Shown piece by piece: positions 21,926 to 33,589 of a stretch of 64,000 bases of DNA (within the stretch, counting starts at the first letter, position 1; every line of letters begins with the position of its first letter). The DNA lies in assembly GCA_934047225.1 (NCBI GenBank), contig OW203986.1:21951221-22015220 (forward strand), read 5' to 3'. The notes under the pieces are model-generated. The model made no database searches. It was given only the letters and a program-made list of their open reading frames with translations, and had not been told where the DNA came from. The DNA comes from Ypsolopha sequella (lineage: Eukaryota > Arthropoda > Insecta > Lepidoptera > Ypsolophidae). A program made the translations under genes and the position numbers.

Positions 21926-23600
21926 AAATTTAAACTAGTTTATAGTTATAGGTAAAAATGGGATTTACACTGCGCTAAATTTTGTAAGGCATGGTTAGAA
22001 TGTTACAAGTATACACGGGAAAACAACAACTAGAATATCAAAAAACCTATTATTCGAATCACTCTCAAGAACGGATATCCGATCCTCCACTTTTAATTCA
22101 CTTCAACATATTTGGTATATACTTCAGTCGAACGACTCTTGCGCCGGTGTGGTCTGCCCATCAGATCGATTTGTTTACAACGAGTGATTATCAAAGAGAA
22201 CCGCTTGGGGCCTCCTAATTGCTGGTAGAAATATAACAGTTGCCGCTGGCTTGGGTTATAATTAGGGACTCCAAAAGGCGAATAGTGTAGGTTCAAATTG
22301 ATACACGCGGCGTACTCGCTTGTTTCAGTTTTTAAGGGTATACAAAGAAAAAAATATGTTTAATTTCAAATAATAATTTTTTATTATATACTCGTACCTA
22401 CAGCAATAATAATGTTTATGTTAAGAAACAATTTGTAAAAAAAAAACATCAAAATAATGAGAGCATACAAAAACGGCTGATAATTTTAATTTTGTATAAA
22501 ACATAATATTTTATAGACATCGGAGAAAATTCCAATGGTAATAAAATAAGAGCGAAAAGTGAGTCAACGAAGTAGGAGCCCTAAAATGATCTAATTGTTT
22601 TTTGGACAGACAAAATTCTGTTTACGTATTTACACGTATAAAAATAAAAAAATTAATGAATTAAGCTCTCCAAATACGGTATGTACGGTATTTCAAACAA
22701 AGTAGTATTTCAATTACAATTTATTTACAAAGTAAACTGCCGCCGCTAAACGAATTTCATTCATGGCGAACAGAAAGTTTTCCTCAATTTCAGTTGGAAA
22801 TAAGTTTCAGGGGAAATGTGTGTTTTATTTGATTTTAGTCTCAGTTCAATTAATGATTTTTACATTTATTTTGCTTTGATTATCCATGTTAATATTCACA
22901 GAACATCTGATGTTTTTTACAAAATCGACTTTTGGTAAAAAAAAATGCAAATTAGGACAGTTAATCTTAACAAAACAATTTTATAGCCTTTTTTAAAACG
23001 ATCGTCATGTTTTTTTCCAAACATAGATAGAAAACATACATTTCTTTCCTCAAATTGTTTTTTTTTTTCTTTTGCAATTCCTTAAAAAACGGACTACTAT
23101 AGGGTAAAGTTCTACTAACCCATATGTTGTTCTCTTTACAAAATAGGGGAGCGCCATTTACCGGAAAACTTGACAAAATATCCAAAGATACTCGTACCCT
23201 CGAGATTATCCAGATGGCGATCAATGTCCAAAGTGGAAATTCCGGAAAATCCCGGCTCCACTGGTCAGGAAACTTAAATATTTTCCGGTTACTAGGTAAG
23301 ACTATAAATAAAACATTTTCGTCGATATACTTGGTCGCTGACATTTATGAAATTTCGCCCCCGTTTGATGAGATACGGCGGCTTACAGAAGATAAAATGG
23401 AAATAAATCATATGAAATGACAGTAAATAAAACAATAATGCTTTTTTAACACCACATTAGGACATCCTATTGTCTCGAAATCATATTGTTTTACTTTACC
23501 TTTTTGTTTCCATTATACATTATGCTGATATTTCATAAAATCATAGTTGAGTTTTACACCCTTCGGTTGTTATGGCTGGATCAATGACATTCTATACCAT
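21926..23600. other. No gene supported
   Basis: A GC-richer stretch at 22010-22320 carries overlapping short frames on both strands (plus 21991-22218, minus 22093-22296), and another pair lies at 22967-23420. None has a recognisable domain. 23605-23660 (ctggattcatgctgggggct) is a scrap of the LINE 3' region seen at 13.7 kb. Confidence 0.4.
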
Positions 23601-23834
23601 GTCATTGGGCTGGATTCATGCTGGGGGCTTTGTGAATGGTCGGTGGCGGTTTTTGGTAGCCCCTTAGAATAATTATAGCCCTATATGTGAGGATCGCAGT
23701 GTAGAATTTGGGCTTACTATACTGATTGACTTGGTGTTGTTCTTAAACAAGATAGAGGGGCACAAATAATATTTTTCGTGTTTTGCGGAGAGGGTCATCG
23801 AGACTTGGTTCGGGCCGATCATTGAGTCTTCAGT

Positions 23835-23907
23835 TTGGGTTTGGGTGTGTCGGCCGGGGTCACCTTAATATAATTAAGGTGACCCCGGCCGACACACCCA
23901 AACCCAA
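23835..23907. repeat. Perfect 35-bp palindrome
   Basis: Arms 23835-23869 and 23873-23907 are exact reverse complements with spacer ATA; the core is GTGTCGGCCGGGGTCACC. GC-rich in an AT-rich setting. It sits between LINE-like scraps and the R2 repeat. Confidence 0.9.
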
Positions 23908-23961
23908 TGTAATATAATTTGTTTGTTTGTATAAAATATTAAATTTAACAGATTATCTTTA

Positions 23962-24540
23962 TTAACGGGACACCTGACGCTAGAACATCAACAACACCAG
24001 GTTTTCAAGGATTCATTGGAAGAAACTAGGTCTCTACTCATGTTGAAGAAAATATATTTGATTTATCGATCTTTTATCTAGGGATAAATCCTCTCCACCT
24101 ATAAACAATGTTTTAAGATTTATACTTTTGTCAAAAAAAAAAGTTTTCCACCCTCTTTTTTTTGGTTTTCAAACGTTCGTTTCAAAAACCTATAAACAAT
24201 GTTTTAAGATTTATACTTTTGTCAAAAAAAAAAGTTTTCCACCATCTTTTTTTTGGTTTTCAAACGTTCGTTTCAAAAACGCGGTTAAGAGATCAACTTG
24301 ATTTTTTTTTATAAAATAGGCAATAGAAATATGAAGGGATGTTACCTAAATCCAATATTTTTTTCCCTACAAAATATTTCAGTATTTGCTAAGATTTGTT
24401 GTTTCGCTGCGTTATCACTAGTATTACGCGTCCAAGAACAAGAGGCCAAAGAGCCAACATATAATCGCCTCTATGAAAAGCAAATAAGGTCTTTGCCATT
24501 AGACTTATTGTGCTGGACGGGTAATAAAAAAAGTTGCTAG
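23962..24540 (-). repeat. R2 repeat, copy 2, internally duplicated
   Basis: Inverted relative to 5398-5872. Landmarks run in reverse order: 'ttaacgggacacctg', 'cgctagaacatcaacaac', 'gcggttaagagatcaac', 'tacgcgtccaag', 'gtgctggacgggtaataaaa'. It contains a 92-bp direct duplication (24098-24189 and 24190-24281, beginning CCTATAAACAATG) that is absent from copy 1. Confidence 0.8.
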
Positions 24541-24745
24541 GGTATGCCATCCTCTCAAACTTAATGTCAGAGTTGCTACTTTACTAAAGTATAAATAATA
24601 ACTTTTGTAAGACTTAATATTCTTGCTTATCTTACAGGCATAGAGTTACCATTTAAAATATAAACTTTTTTTGTATAATTTAGCAATACCACTGTTATTT
24701 GTATTGTGTAAAGTTTTGTCAATAAAGAAAATTGAAAAAAAAATT

Positions 24746-24994
24746 GGTACTAAAATTAAACACAATAATTTTAATTTGAAGTATTACGTCACGCCCACAT
24801 ATTACGGGTATTTTAACAAATATCATCATCCCATCACTCTATATAAAACGTATGAATAAGAAATAAAAATAGTACTCAAATTAAACACAACAACGTTAAT
24901 TTGAAGTAGGTATTACGTCGCGGCCACATATTATGAGAATTTTAAAAAATATCATCATTCCATCTCTCTATATAAAACGTATGAATTAAGAAAA
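24746..24994 (+). repeat. Tandem duplication, about 125-bp unit
   Basis: Two adjacent units begin with TACTAAAATTAAACACAA (24748) and TACTCAAATTAAACACAA (24873); each ends CTATATAAAACGTATGAAT. Divergence is moderate. Non-coding. Confidence 0.75.
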
Positions 24995-25302
24995 AAAAAC
25001 ACGTATCGTCACGACATATCCTCGAACGGAACTTCTGAATCAGAAACAGTCAAAACTCGTATTTCACTCTCTTTTCACGATTTTTACCCCCTAACGTGAT
25101 AGGGGATCACCGTACTTATCTCCGTAGGCCGGGAACAAATTCACGCTTTTTAAAGCATGCACTATTACACCACAGTATCTTCCTCCACCATAAAAATGAC
25201 TCTATTGATGAAGATATTTCTCTTAAGCGGTATGTTTAAAAATTATAAATAAATATATATATTGTTAGTTTAACTATAATAAACAACTTCATTTAAGGAA
25301 AT

Positions 25303-25622
25303 TATTCTCGCGTATAAGAAACAGCATGAAATATTGTCCAAAGTCAAACTGTTTTTAGACCAAAACTAATTAAAATTGGATATTTCTTTCAAACCACAAA
25401 CTTACTTACACTAAAATACAAGGAAAATATTGTGTGGAAAAATAATTTATGGATTTTTTTTCCGTCCATCGCAGCCAAGTAAAAAGTATTATTTTCTCCT
25501 ATTTTGCGCTATCCGAAAACCGAGCGACATCGTAATGCAATGCGCGCTGATATGAAAGTTATTTCAATATACTAGTAGTTCCTAGACAACGTGGACTCAA
25601 GGTCGTTGGTGACTACCTGCCC
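25303..25622 (+). repeat. R5 repeat, copy 1
   Basis: Direct repeat of 51033-51420. Shared order: 'aaagtcaaactgtttttaga', 'tttttttccgtccatcgc', 'attttgcgctatc', 'gtaatgcaatgcgcgctga', 'gactcaaggtcgttgg', 'ctacctgcccct'. No open frame. 24995-25302 and 25719-26238 hold nothing I can assign. Confidence 0.75.
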
Positions 25623-25639
25623 CTGAAACTCATTGAAGC

Positions 25640-25718
25640 ATGCTCTCCCAGCAGGACACAAACCTGGTTCTCAAGATTGAGAGTCGAGCATCCTACCGAC
25701 TAAGCTACTGCTGCTATT
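25640..25718 (-). mobile_element. tRNA-derived SINE head
   Basis: On the minus strand GCAGTAGCTTAGTCGGTAGG resembles a Pol III A box region and CCAGGTTTGTGTCCTGC a degraded B box, with 'ctctcaatcttgaga' between them as in the SINE at 40.3 kb. No intact tRNA can be folded. Confidence 0.55.
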
Positions 25719-26238
25719 CAATTGACTAAAACAAATTAATATCAATCAACTAAACACAAAGTTAATTGGAAATCATTGACAGCTAAAATAAATATTTGTT
25801 TGTCAATTTGGAATATTAATATTGATAATAAATCATCAAATAAACGATATAGCATCAACTGACGATTGATTCTGTAACGTAACAATTTACATTGGAATAA
25901 AATATGAAATGAAATACTTCCCAGAATAAAGTCGGAAATTAAATATTTCTCGTTTATTTGGCCAAACCCGTTTCTCAGTAAAAAGATATGGCTATAAATA
26001 TTACACCCGGCATCGCTCATTCGCAAAGCGTGGGCCGGAATACTAAAACTCCGTATATATCATTTTCACAAGCCCTTTGTGTACAACAAACCTCCTCATG
26101 CATATTTTTATTATTATGAATAATAATTGACGTGGTTTCACGTATCACATATCGCTGTGTGTCAAGCTTTTGTGAATTTATAGGTACACGCGTGGAGAAT
26201 CATAGTTTTGAATGCATAAATTTACTCCAAAACTTATA

Positions 26239-26724
26239 CAGTGTGTCCCTCGTAAGAGTGCACATCTAAAAAAGGGTGAAACTTGATCTAAATATATCGA
26301 CAAAAACAAAGAAAAAAATGTTTTGGATTATTTATTTTTTAATCTTAAAAAATTGCTCCAAAATAGCATTTTTGTATGGAACGCGAGCGCAGTGCCTTTT
26401 GTTAACAACTCGTAGAAATTATTGTATTTACAATGGAACGTTGCATTTTTATAGTTAAAAAGGTAATGTAATAGGGAATGATAATTAGGAATAAAAGTAT
26501 AGTGAAATGGGGACATTATTTAGAAAAAAAATACATTTACTGTAAGGTAGATCAAAAGTTATGACATATTTTATACATAGTGTCCATGGTAGGCAACAAA
26601 AATTTTAAAACGTAAATAAATAAAACAAATATTTTTTCCAAAAAAATAATTTCCTTTTTTTTTGTCGATAAAATAGGGTAGTCCCACTCCCTTTCGGATG
26701 TGCACTCTTAGAAAGGACACAATG
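26239..26724. mobile_element. Terminal-inverted-repeat element, 486 bp
   Basis: The left end (CAGTGTGTCC, then TAAGAGTGCACATC) matches the inverted right end (TCATTGTGTCC, then TAAGAGTGCACATC). The interior is AT-rich; its open frames (26276, 26328, 26571) show no domain. No clear target duplication. Confidence 0.6.
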
Positions 26725-27237
26725 AATACAGGAAATACATAAACTATAAACATTATTGTAATTAAAGCTTTTTTTAAGATAGTACCTACCAATAACTACC
26801 ACAACTACCTAATTTAGGCCCTACAAAAGAGTTAAACGGGGTGCCTAGATCATCTTAAATTTTCTCATTAGTCAAAACCTCTTTTACCTAGATGCCTTAG
26901 ACATCTATCCAGGTACTTTAAAGCTCAAAAAGCTCAGCTACTTGGTAAACAAAATATTCAAGATTCCTTTGAAGAGGCAATCTTTATGGAAATTCTAGTA
27001 GCTCAGTATGATAAGACAAACTTAAGTGCACTGTTATCGTAAATGACAGAAATTTATGGGGTGTTTGAACTATTTATTAGAGTCGTTATTGTCATATAAC
27101 CGATACACGTGGAGAGCTTTTATCATTTTTAAAGAAATTTTGTATTGGATTTTAATTAAGTATCCACGTTAGTGATTTGACTTTTGAGTTTAGACTTGTG
27201 TAATGATAATGATATACATACAAACATCGTTACGACA

Positions 27238-27420
27238 TGAATCCCTGAGGGGGTGTCAGAGGTGTTTATGTATATCATATCCGAGTATGGATTGTTCCTA
27301 CTGACTGGACCCACGTTTCGCCAACGATTATTATGTCGCATCGGAATGAGTAGCAAGCCCAGTCACCGTACTTCGGACGCAATTCACAAATGTATCCCTA
27401 TGAGATTTAAACCCGTAACT
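27238..27420 (-). repeat. SINE body fragment (GTGCCCAAAG family)
   Basis: Inverted fragment containing 'acgacatgaatccctgaggg', 'ggtgtcagaggtgtt' and 'acccacgtttcgcc', with 'acgattattatgtcgcatc'. It is the body seen with a tRNA-like head at 40.0-40.3 and 61.4-61.7 kb. 26725-27237 shows nothing I can assign. Confidence 0.6.
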
Positions 27421-27525
27421 TCCGGTTTAGTGGTTGAGACGGTCGAACCACTAGACCAAAAGAACGGTATGCTAGTTTTTGTTTATTTTATTTACTTATT
27501 GTCATTTTACATTAAGAGCGGTTTT

Positions 27526-27840
27526 GCAGCCGGATTTTGGAAACCCCGACTTTTTCTAATTAATCAAAACAGATCACTTAAATTCAAAATTCACTGGATA
27601 GTTATTCAACAAATCCTTGATACGCCTATGTATTGTGTATGTTTCCATTGGTTTTAGTAAAGTAGAATTTCAAAATCGAAATTCTAAAATTTTTATTTTT
27701 TTACTCACAGGAAACAATGGAAACTTTGCGATGGCAATATACACAATACTTAGGTAATAAGGTGAATTTTGAATATAAGTGTTCTGTTTCGATTAATTAG
27801 AAAAAGGCGGGCTTTTCACAATCCGGCTGCAAAACCGCTC
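27526..27840. mobile_element. TTAA MITE family, copy B (315 bp)
   Basis: Begins GAGCGGTTTTGCAGCCGGAT and ends ATCCGGCTGCAAAACCGCTC, flanked exactly by TTAA at 27522-27525 and 27841-27844. The inner arms 'acaatacataggc' and 'tttccattggtttta' pair as in copy A. Non-coding. Confidence 0.9.
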
Positions 27841-28013
27841 TTAATACAATTAGGTACAACTAGCACAAAAAACTCCAAACAATTTATTTTACTACTAAGA
27901 TCCGGTAACCGGTGTGCATGCTAGTAATAACAATAATACGCTCATATATTCCTCACTAAAGAATACACATATACCTATAACTTTAAATATATATATTAAA
28001 TAAAATAAAATTG

Positions 28014-28082
28014 AAAACTTGAAATATATTTCGGCCCTTAGTGGGCCATCGTCAGTCAGGGCCGAAATATATTTCAAGTTTT
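28014..28082. repeat. Perfect 24-bp hairpin
   Basis: Arms 28014-28037 and 28059-28082 (AAATATATTTCGGCCC core) are exact complements around a 21-nt loop (TTAGTGGGCCATCGTCAGTCA minus ends). A related one-armed sequence is at 52608-52645 and a related hairpin at 57564-57644. Confidence 0.85.
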
Positions 28083-29346
28083 AAATTTTCTTTTATTTAT
28101 TTATTACTTATAAGTAAAAAGCTAATGGAGGCATATTATATATTTATTAAAGTCACTAAAGAATAGTCAGACGAACCAACTTAGCAGTGCAGCATAGATA
28201 TTCATATTCCTTGTTAACTAATATCATAGTCTGAAACTAGTCGGCTATCCCAATCAAAAATACTTATTGAGGTGAGCTGTTTTGCAATAAACATGTTTAT
28301 CGTCAAGTTTCATTCGATTCACTAATAGTCTGATATATAAACAATAATGATTAATCTTTAAGAATATCAAGTTTTAAAATCATTGCAAGTTGAAATAAAT
28401 AATAAAAGCCTTAGTTCGATTTGCCCCCTTTTCGACACTCTGAGCGAAAGCTTTAACAAAAGCTTCAGCGAAACTCAAAGCTCCTAAAGTTGTTTTCAGC
28501 AGTAAATAAAAGCACATCAATAGGTATTATAGGTACGTATATATAATACACAAACGCTCGCTAATAACATAATGATTATGTGTTCAGTGAACACAAATGA
28601 TTTAATTAAAGTTACCAAATTCAAACAAACCGTTACCATTTGCTCCAATTTCAAAGCTTAAATTAAATCGAACGTACCTTATGACAACTCCATACAAAAC
28701 GTCCAGAGACAATTAAAACACACGTCCCAATGAAATAAAATTGAACGACAGTTTGTTATAAAATAATATGAAACAGTCACTGAAAACCGGTAACGTTATA
28801 CCGTCCGTAGAGTTCACACTGAAACAATATCCAGGCACAGTAACACGCGAATAATGCTTGCTTAATTAATTTTCATTTATGTTAATTACGAATTTCGGTC
28901 TTTGATACCAGAGAGAGAGAGGTACGTGCTCTCCCTTCGAAGGCTAAGCGACGACTGCCGGTTGGCGCGTGGGGCTATTCTAAATATACCCCGAACGTTT
29001 TCCTCGCACCCCTAGCGCATGCTATATGCAGTTTTCCATTTAACTATAAAGAGTGTTAATAAGAATTCAATAGACCCACTTATGTACTGATAATAATTAA
29101 CAGGTTTATCCAAGAAATAATAAAAGTAACAAATAATAACATCAAAACAGAACAATAATGGCCGCAATGATACCTATGTAACTTAAAATTATATGAAGTA
29201 TTTTTTGTTCATAATAGGGTATTCTTTTCGTGAAAATTGTTTAGAATAATTAGTGAACGTGGTTTAATTTTGTTACATGCTTTGCAATTTTCGCGTAAAG
29301 CTGGACCACTGCGTGTTTTACGGTATGATTTTTGCGCAAAATAATT
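28083..29346. other. No gene seen
   Basis: AT-rich with a GC-richer patch at 28920-29030 containing an AGAGAGAGAG run. No supported open frame, RNA gene or repeat family. Confidence 0.5.
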
Positions 29347-29518
29347 AGGGCTGTAACAGACGTAGTAAAGTTGTTTACGTATACTGGCTTGTTCTGTGAA
29401 TGTTTGTATCTAAAATTTAGACAATAACATTCACAGAACAAATCATAGTATGCGTATACAACTTTTGTACATCTGCTTATACTCTAAATGGAACTCGCTT
29501 TTTCCTCTACACAGCCCT
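29347..29518. mobile_element. Small inverted-repeat element
   Basis: AGGGCTGT at the left pairs with ACAGCCCT at the right, and an inner pair matches AAGTTGTTTACGTATAC plus TTGTTCTGTGAATGTT with the region 29430-29470. Length about 172 bp. No coding capacity. Confidence 0.55.
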
Positions 29519-29596
29519 GTACATTTTTAAATGTTGTCATAAAATGGAAACTTGATGAAATTAAAACCTGCAAAGCTCTATCTGTAGTTCACATCA

Positions 29597-31075
29597 TAGC
29601 CTAACAATCGGTAAACAGCATTATAATTATAAGTTGGTTTGGACCAAGAAGCTGATACAAATATACAATTTATAATATAAATTTAATAAATGACACGATA
29701 GGATAGTAATTTTAAATCATAATTTTCAAGTACTTACCTTGAGGTTTTTATAGCAACAGTTTGTACACTGATTTGATCCAAACCAGAAAGTTTATAATAA
29801 TAATAATAATATTTATTTGAGTAAAAGGAACTTAAGAGTAGTACATTCAAGATAACATCTTACGGCTAATTAAAGGTTATTGCCTAAACTAAACTACGAA
29901 AGTAGCCTGTATTTTAGGCATTAAAAATTGGTCAGAATATAAAATAGGTCAGATTAAAGATAACAATTTGTATACTTAAGAATTAATTAAATGTTTCAGA
30001 CAAAACCTTAAAATTAAATTAGATAGACTATCAACTTACACTAATTATAGCATCTTACAACATCTAATTTACCACAGAGAGTAGGTTTTCCGTCTCATCG
30101 TAGGACAGACTTTGTAACCATTCTGAGACTTTATTTTTGCATTTGAAGCTGGTAAGGTCGTATATGTTGATTATTTTATTTATTTTATTGTAAATATACG
30201 GGCCTAGAAATAAGAAGAATTTTTGTGCGAAAGCGTGTTCGGTGCGTGAATGAGTGTAGACTTTGTCCATGCGTCTTTTGTTTGTTATTTCCGGATTGTA
30301 TGATGTGGATTTATGCTGCATTAGAGTTATTTTCAAAATGAAAAGTTGGCGAACTGTTAGGAAAGTAAAAAGGCCGAAAAGTTGAGACCTTTAGTATCGT
30401 ACGTTGTGCTCGTTCAAGTGTTAGTAGAGTAGTCTTAGCAGCACCGCCCCATGATGAAATGCAGTATGTTAGAATGGACTGACATAAGGCTGAGTATACT
30501 CGATTGAGCAGTTTCTTGTGAGCGAGGCATCGTAGTTTTTTGAAGACAAAAATAAGCTTGCGGACCCTGGAAGCAAGTAGGTTTATATGTTGTTGAAACG
30601 TAAGATTTGCATCTACCATTACGCCCAAGTATTTGATGGAATCAATTTTATGGATGAGAAGACATGCATTGCATACTTGCCGATTGGAAAAGGAACAGTG
30701 GTGAGCTCTAATTGTTTTATCTAGTAATGGTTGTTGAGGGTTTCTTATTGAAAAAGCTATGTATTTAGTCTTATCAGTATTCAATGTTAGTAAGTTGCGT
30801 TGAAGCCAGTTAGTCACATTGGAGAAACCTTTCTCTGCATAGTTGTAAGCGTCATTCCAAGTATTCCCCGAGAAGAGTAGCACTGTGTCATCGGCGTAGG
30901 ATATCAAGGTGCCATGTTGTAATTCAAGGTTGCAAAGTTCATTTAAATATATCAAGAACAAGGTCGGGCCAAGGATGCTACCCTGAGGGACTCCAAATTA
31001 TATCATGAGGTCTGAGCTAATCAGCTTCTTGGTCCAAACCAACTTATAGTAATGCTGTTTACCGATTGTTAGGCT
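29597..31075. mobile_element. Inverted-repeat element hosting a LINE
   Basis: Arms 29597-29655 (TAGCCTAACAATCGGTAAAC to ACCAAGAAGCTGAT) and 31020-31075 are inverted copies of about 56-59 bp. Between them lies a truncated LINE reverse transcriptase. Either the LINE landed inside a short inverted-repeat element or the arms are a split hairpin. The sequence near 35.78 kb (cataaaatggatac, gctgtctatctgtt) resembles the area just left of this element. Confidence 0.65.
29793..30997 (-). pseudogene. LINE reverse transcriptase fragment
   Basis: Minus-strand non-LTR retrotransposon, 5'-truncated. Reading from 30997 the frame gives GVPQGSILGP, then LISYADDTVLL (RT active site YADD), TDKTKYIAF, YLGVMVDANLTFQQHI, and a Jockey/CR1-like tail with YCISSWGGA. 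The frame then breaks near 30330. A second frame (30064-30336) continues with NKRRMDKVYTHSRTEHAFAQ and ends at a stop at 30064. The 3' end is an AATAAATATTATTATTATTAT tail at 29788-29815. Everything N-terminal to RT motif B, including the endonuclease and ORF1, is missing, so it cannot transpose on its own. Confidence 0.85.
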
Positions 31076-31589
31076 ATTCGTTCATGAACTTCGGGTGCGT
31101 CGTTCCGGTAAAGCTGCCTTAAAGGCCAATCAGGATAAAGGGGGCATGGCTTAATAAGGTCGGGAATTATTTCTCGTCTCTGTTGTTGATTGGTTCTCTA
31201 GCGGTTTTATAATAAATTGGGCCAATAGCAGCTCAGAATTGCGGTGTTATAATGTAATTTTATAACATCGGATAAACAATCTAGGTACTTATGAAACTGC
31301 TTTTGATGTTGCAATAGCCTTATTGCAGTATATTAGTAAATAAAATATATTATATGTCATACTAACACCCGCTGTGTAATTTTCACCTAAAGCGGCATAT
31401 TTATACGTAAAATATTTTTTCTCAAAAATATATTGTAATGTTATCATTTCATACCGTAAAGACAAGCCAATAAGTACTTCATCCTGGAGAGTTATTTCAA
31501 GTCTCCAGTAAGTGTCTCAATAAGTATCCAGGAAATTCGTATGAAAAACCATTACATACCATGTTTATTTTTTTATATTATCTAAGACT

Positions 31590-31866
31590 ATGACGTTAGG
31601 GATGTGCTTCGACATTCTTTTTATTTGTTAGGTATAGTGATGTCCTTAAGCTAGGGATGGGCTTTAACATTTTTTAACTTCGAAATAGTGATGTCCCCGA
31701 GTTCGTAGTCCTTGACGTTTGGGATGTATGCTTTGACATTCTTTGACTTTGATAATTTGATGTCCCTTACACTAGAGATGGGCTTTGTTATTATTTCACT
31801 TTGACATAGTGATGTACCTGACATTAGGGATGTTACTGACACTACTGATGTCCGTTACACTAGGGA
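31590..31866. repeat. Degenerate tandem array (GTGATGTCC)
   Basis: About four units of 60-80 bp built from 'gtgatgtcc', 'tagggatgggctttgaca' and 'ttctttgacttcgata'. Units vary in length and sequence. The minus frame at 31651-31842 is a by-product of the repeat and shows the same periodicity, so I do not call a gene. 31076-31589 shows nothing supported. Confidence 0.7.
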
Positions 31867-32506
31867 AGTGCCAAAAAAAAATTTGCCAAAATATTTTTCG
31901 GCTAAATTTTCTTTCGCCCATATCTTCGGAACGAAAGGTGATAGAACCTTAAGGATTGTACCAAAGTGTGTCAAAAAAGGTTCTTTTTATGTCAAAAAAG
32001 AGCCCGACATAATCTACCCAAGGAAAAAAAAACAAAAAAAAACATTTTTTGGCAATATTTTGATCGGCTATATCTCCTGAACGGCTGGTGCTAGAGACTC
32101 CGGGCTTAGACTGTAATAAATAGTTTGACAGGGGCTACATGAATAAAACAAAAAAAAATACTAAAAAGTTGTCCGATTCATACGAAGCTCGGTACCAAGG
32201 GGCATTAAGGATCTCTGATTGGTCCCGTATTCAAATATGACACATTTTGACCACCGACAGGTTTTTGACAGTTTGTCGACAAAACATTGATTGGCCATAT
32301 CTGCCAAACAATAAGTCTGGGAAATGTCTCGTTTTAATTTTGAGAAAAATTAAACTTAACCATTAAGACTTGACCTGTCCTGCCATTGACTTGACCTGCG
32401 GGCTCGGATTTTTACTTTTAACTTACTCGTTCAGGAGAGCTCACATACTGGTCTCTGCAGTAATGAACTATTACGTTAATTAATGTACGTACCTCTGTAT
32501 ATAGGT
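31867..32506. other. No gene supported
   Basis: Contains 'ttcgcccatatcttcggaac' and 'atctcctgaacggctggtgc', phrases common in insect intergenic repeats, and A-rich runs. The open frame at 31868-32080 has A-run codons only. TAGGT at 32502-32506 is the target duplication of the next element. Confidence 0.4.
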
Positions 32507-32702
32507 TTGGCAAGGTTGGGGTGTTGACTGAGTGAAACACAGGTTAACTGTTAGTAGTCCGATATAATCAAATGGCTAAAACCACACAAGAAAACACGTC
32601 AATACTATACAATGTCGGGAAGAGAACTGGCGTGGCTACGTGCCTTGCCATAAGTCGTGCGCAATTACTTATTGCTACAATCAGCAATTTCATGACTCCA
32701 CA
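32507..32702 (-). repeat. 3' LTR of the element
   Basis: 196 bp, TTGGCAAGGTTGGGG to CATGACTCCACA on the plus strand; in element orientation TGTGGAGTCATG to CCTTGCCAA. Matches 35424-35619. Confidence 0.95.
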
Positions 32703-32718
32703 GTACATCCCTTTCTAC
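32703..32718 (-). promoter_or_regulatory. Polypurine-tract-like site
   Basis: Minus strand reads GTAGAAAGGGATGTAC next to the 3' LTR, the expected place for plus-strand priming. Moderately purine-rich. Confidence 0.4.
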
Positions 32719-33589
32719 AAAAAAAAAATTTTCAAAATAAAATTTTAAACAAACTAAAAACATCTTTCATTGATTGTACCTAAATGTTTCAAAACATACT
32801 ACACTGATTGTACTCTGATACACTGTTGCAATAATAACATAATCTGACTCGACATTTAAACAATTGTAAACACAAAGCAAGCTCGTAACATGAAACTGCC
32901 TACTGGCTGACGCAATTCTTATCTTGCTGTAATGAAAATAAATTTCAATGAAATAAAATTTCAACATTGTGCAGTACCATAATGTAAAGACTATTTTATA
33001 ATGTAAAATTACACAAGATTCTTTAAGAAAACAATACAAAAAAAATGAATATAAAACTGAAAAACTCTTTAACACTAACTTCTGTAGAAATTACTCTGAA
33101 ATTGAATACCAAATTAACAGATAACAATTGAATATCGAAACAGTAAAATAACATAATAACGGTGTTATAATATCAAAAATAGTGCTATAATGGAAAATTT
33201 TCAATTTGTTCAATTACACAATTCATAACTGGACTTTACACAGTATAATAATGTGAAAAAAAATGCTATTATAAAAAAACTTTAAACAATTTATAGAGGA
33301 AAAATACAAACACAAAACTGTTACATAACACAAAAAATACATTTCTTAATATCTATCCGAATCCTAAACATTTTATAACTTTTTGGTGATCAATCCAAAA
33401 GCTAGAAAAATATCTAGTATACCAATAGTATATCTTTACGTCATGTAAGAAAAAATTCCGGAAATTTCTACTTACATGCTTCATAGTTACACAAATTACA
33501 AACATAAATGACATTTCAATACACAATACACAAGAAAACATAAAAATAAATTTCGCATTGCATCAAGGGTCTACATTTGCATTCAATTA

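Noticed and set aside
31651..31842. 63-codon minus-strand open frame
   Set aside because: Its repeated KSKNVKAYIPN/KLKNVKAHP pattern is the translation of the tandem array.
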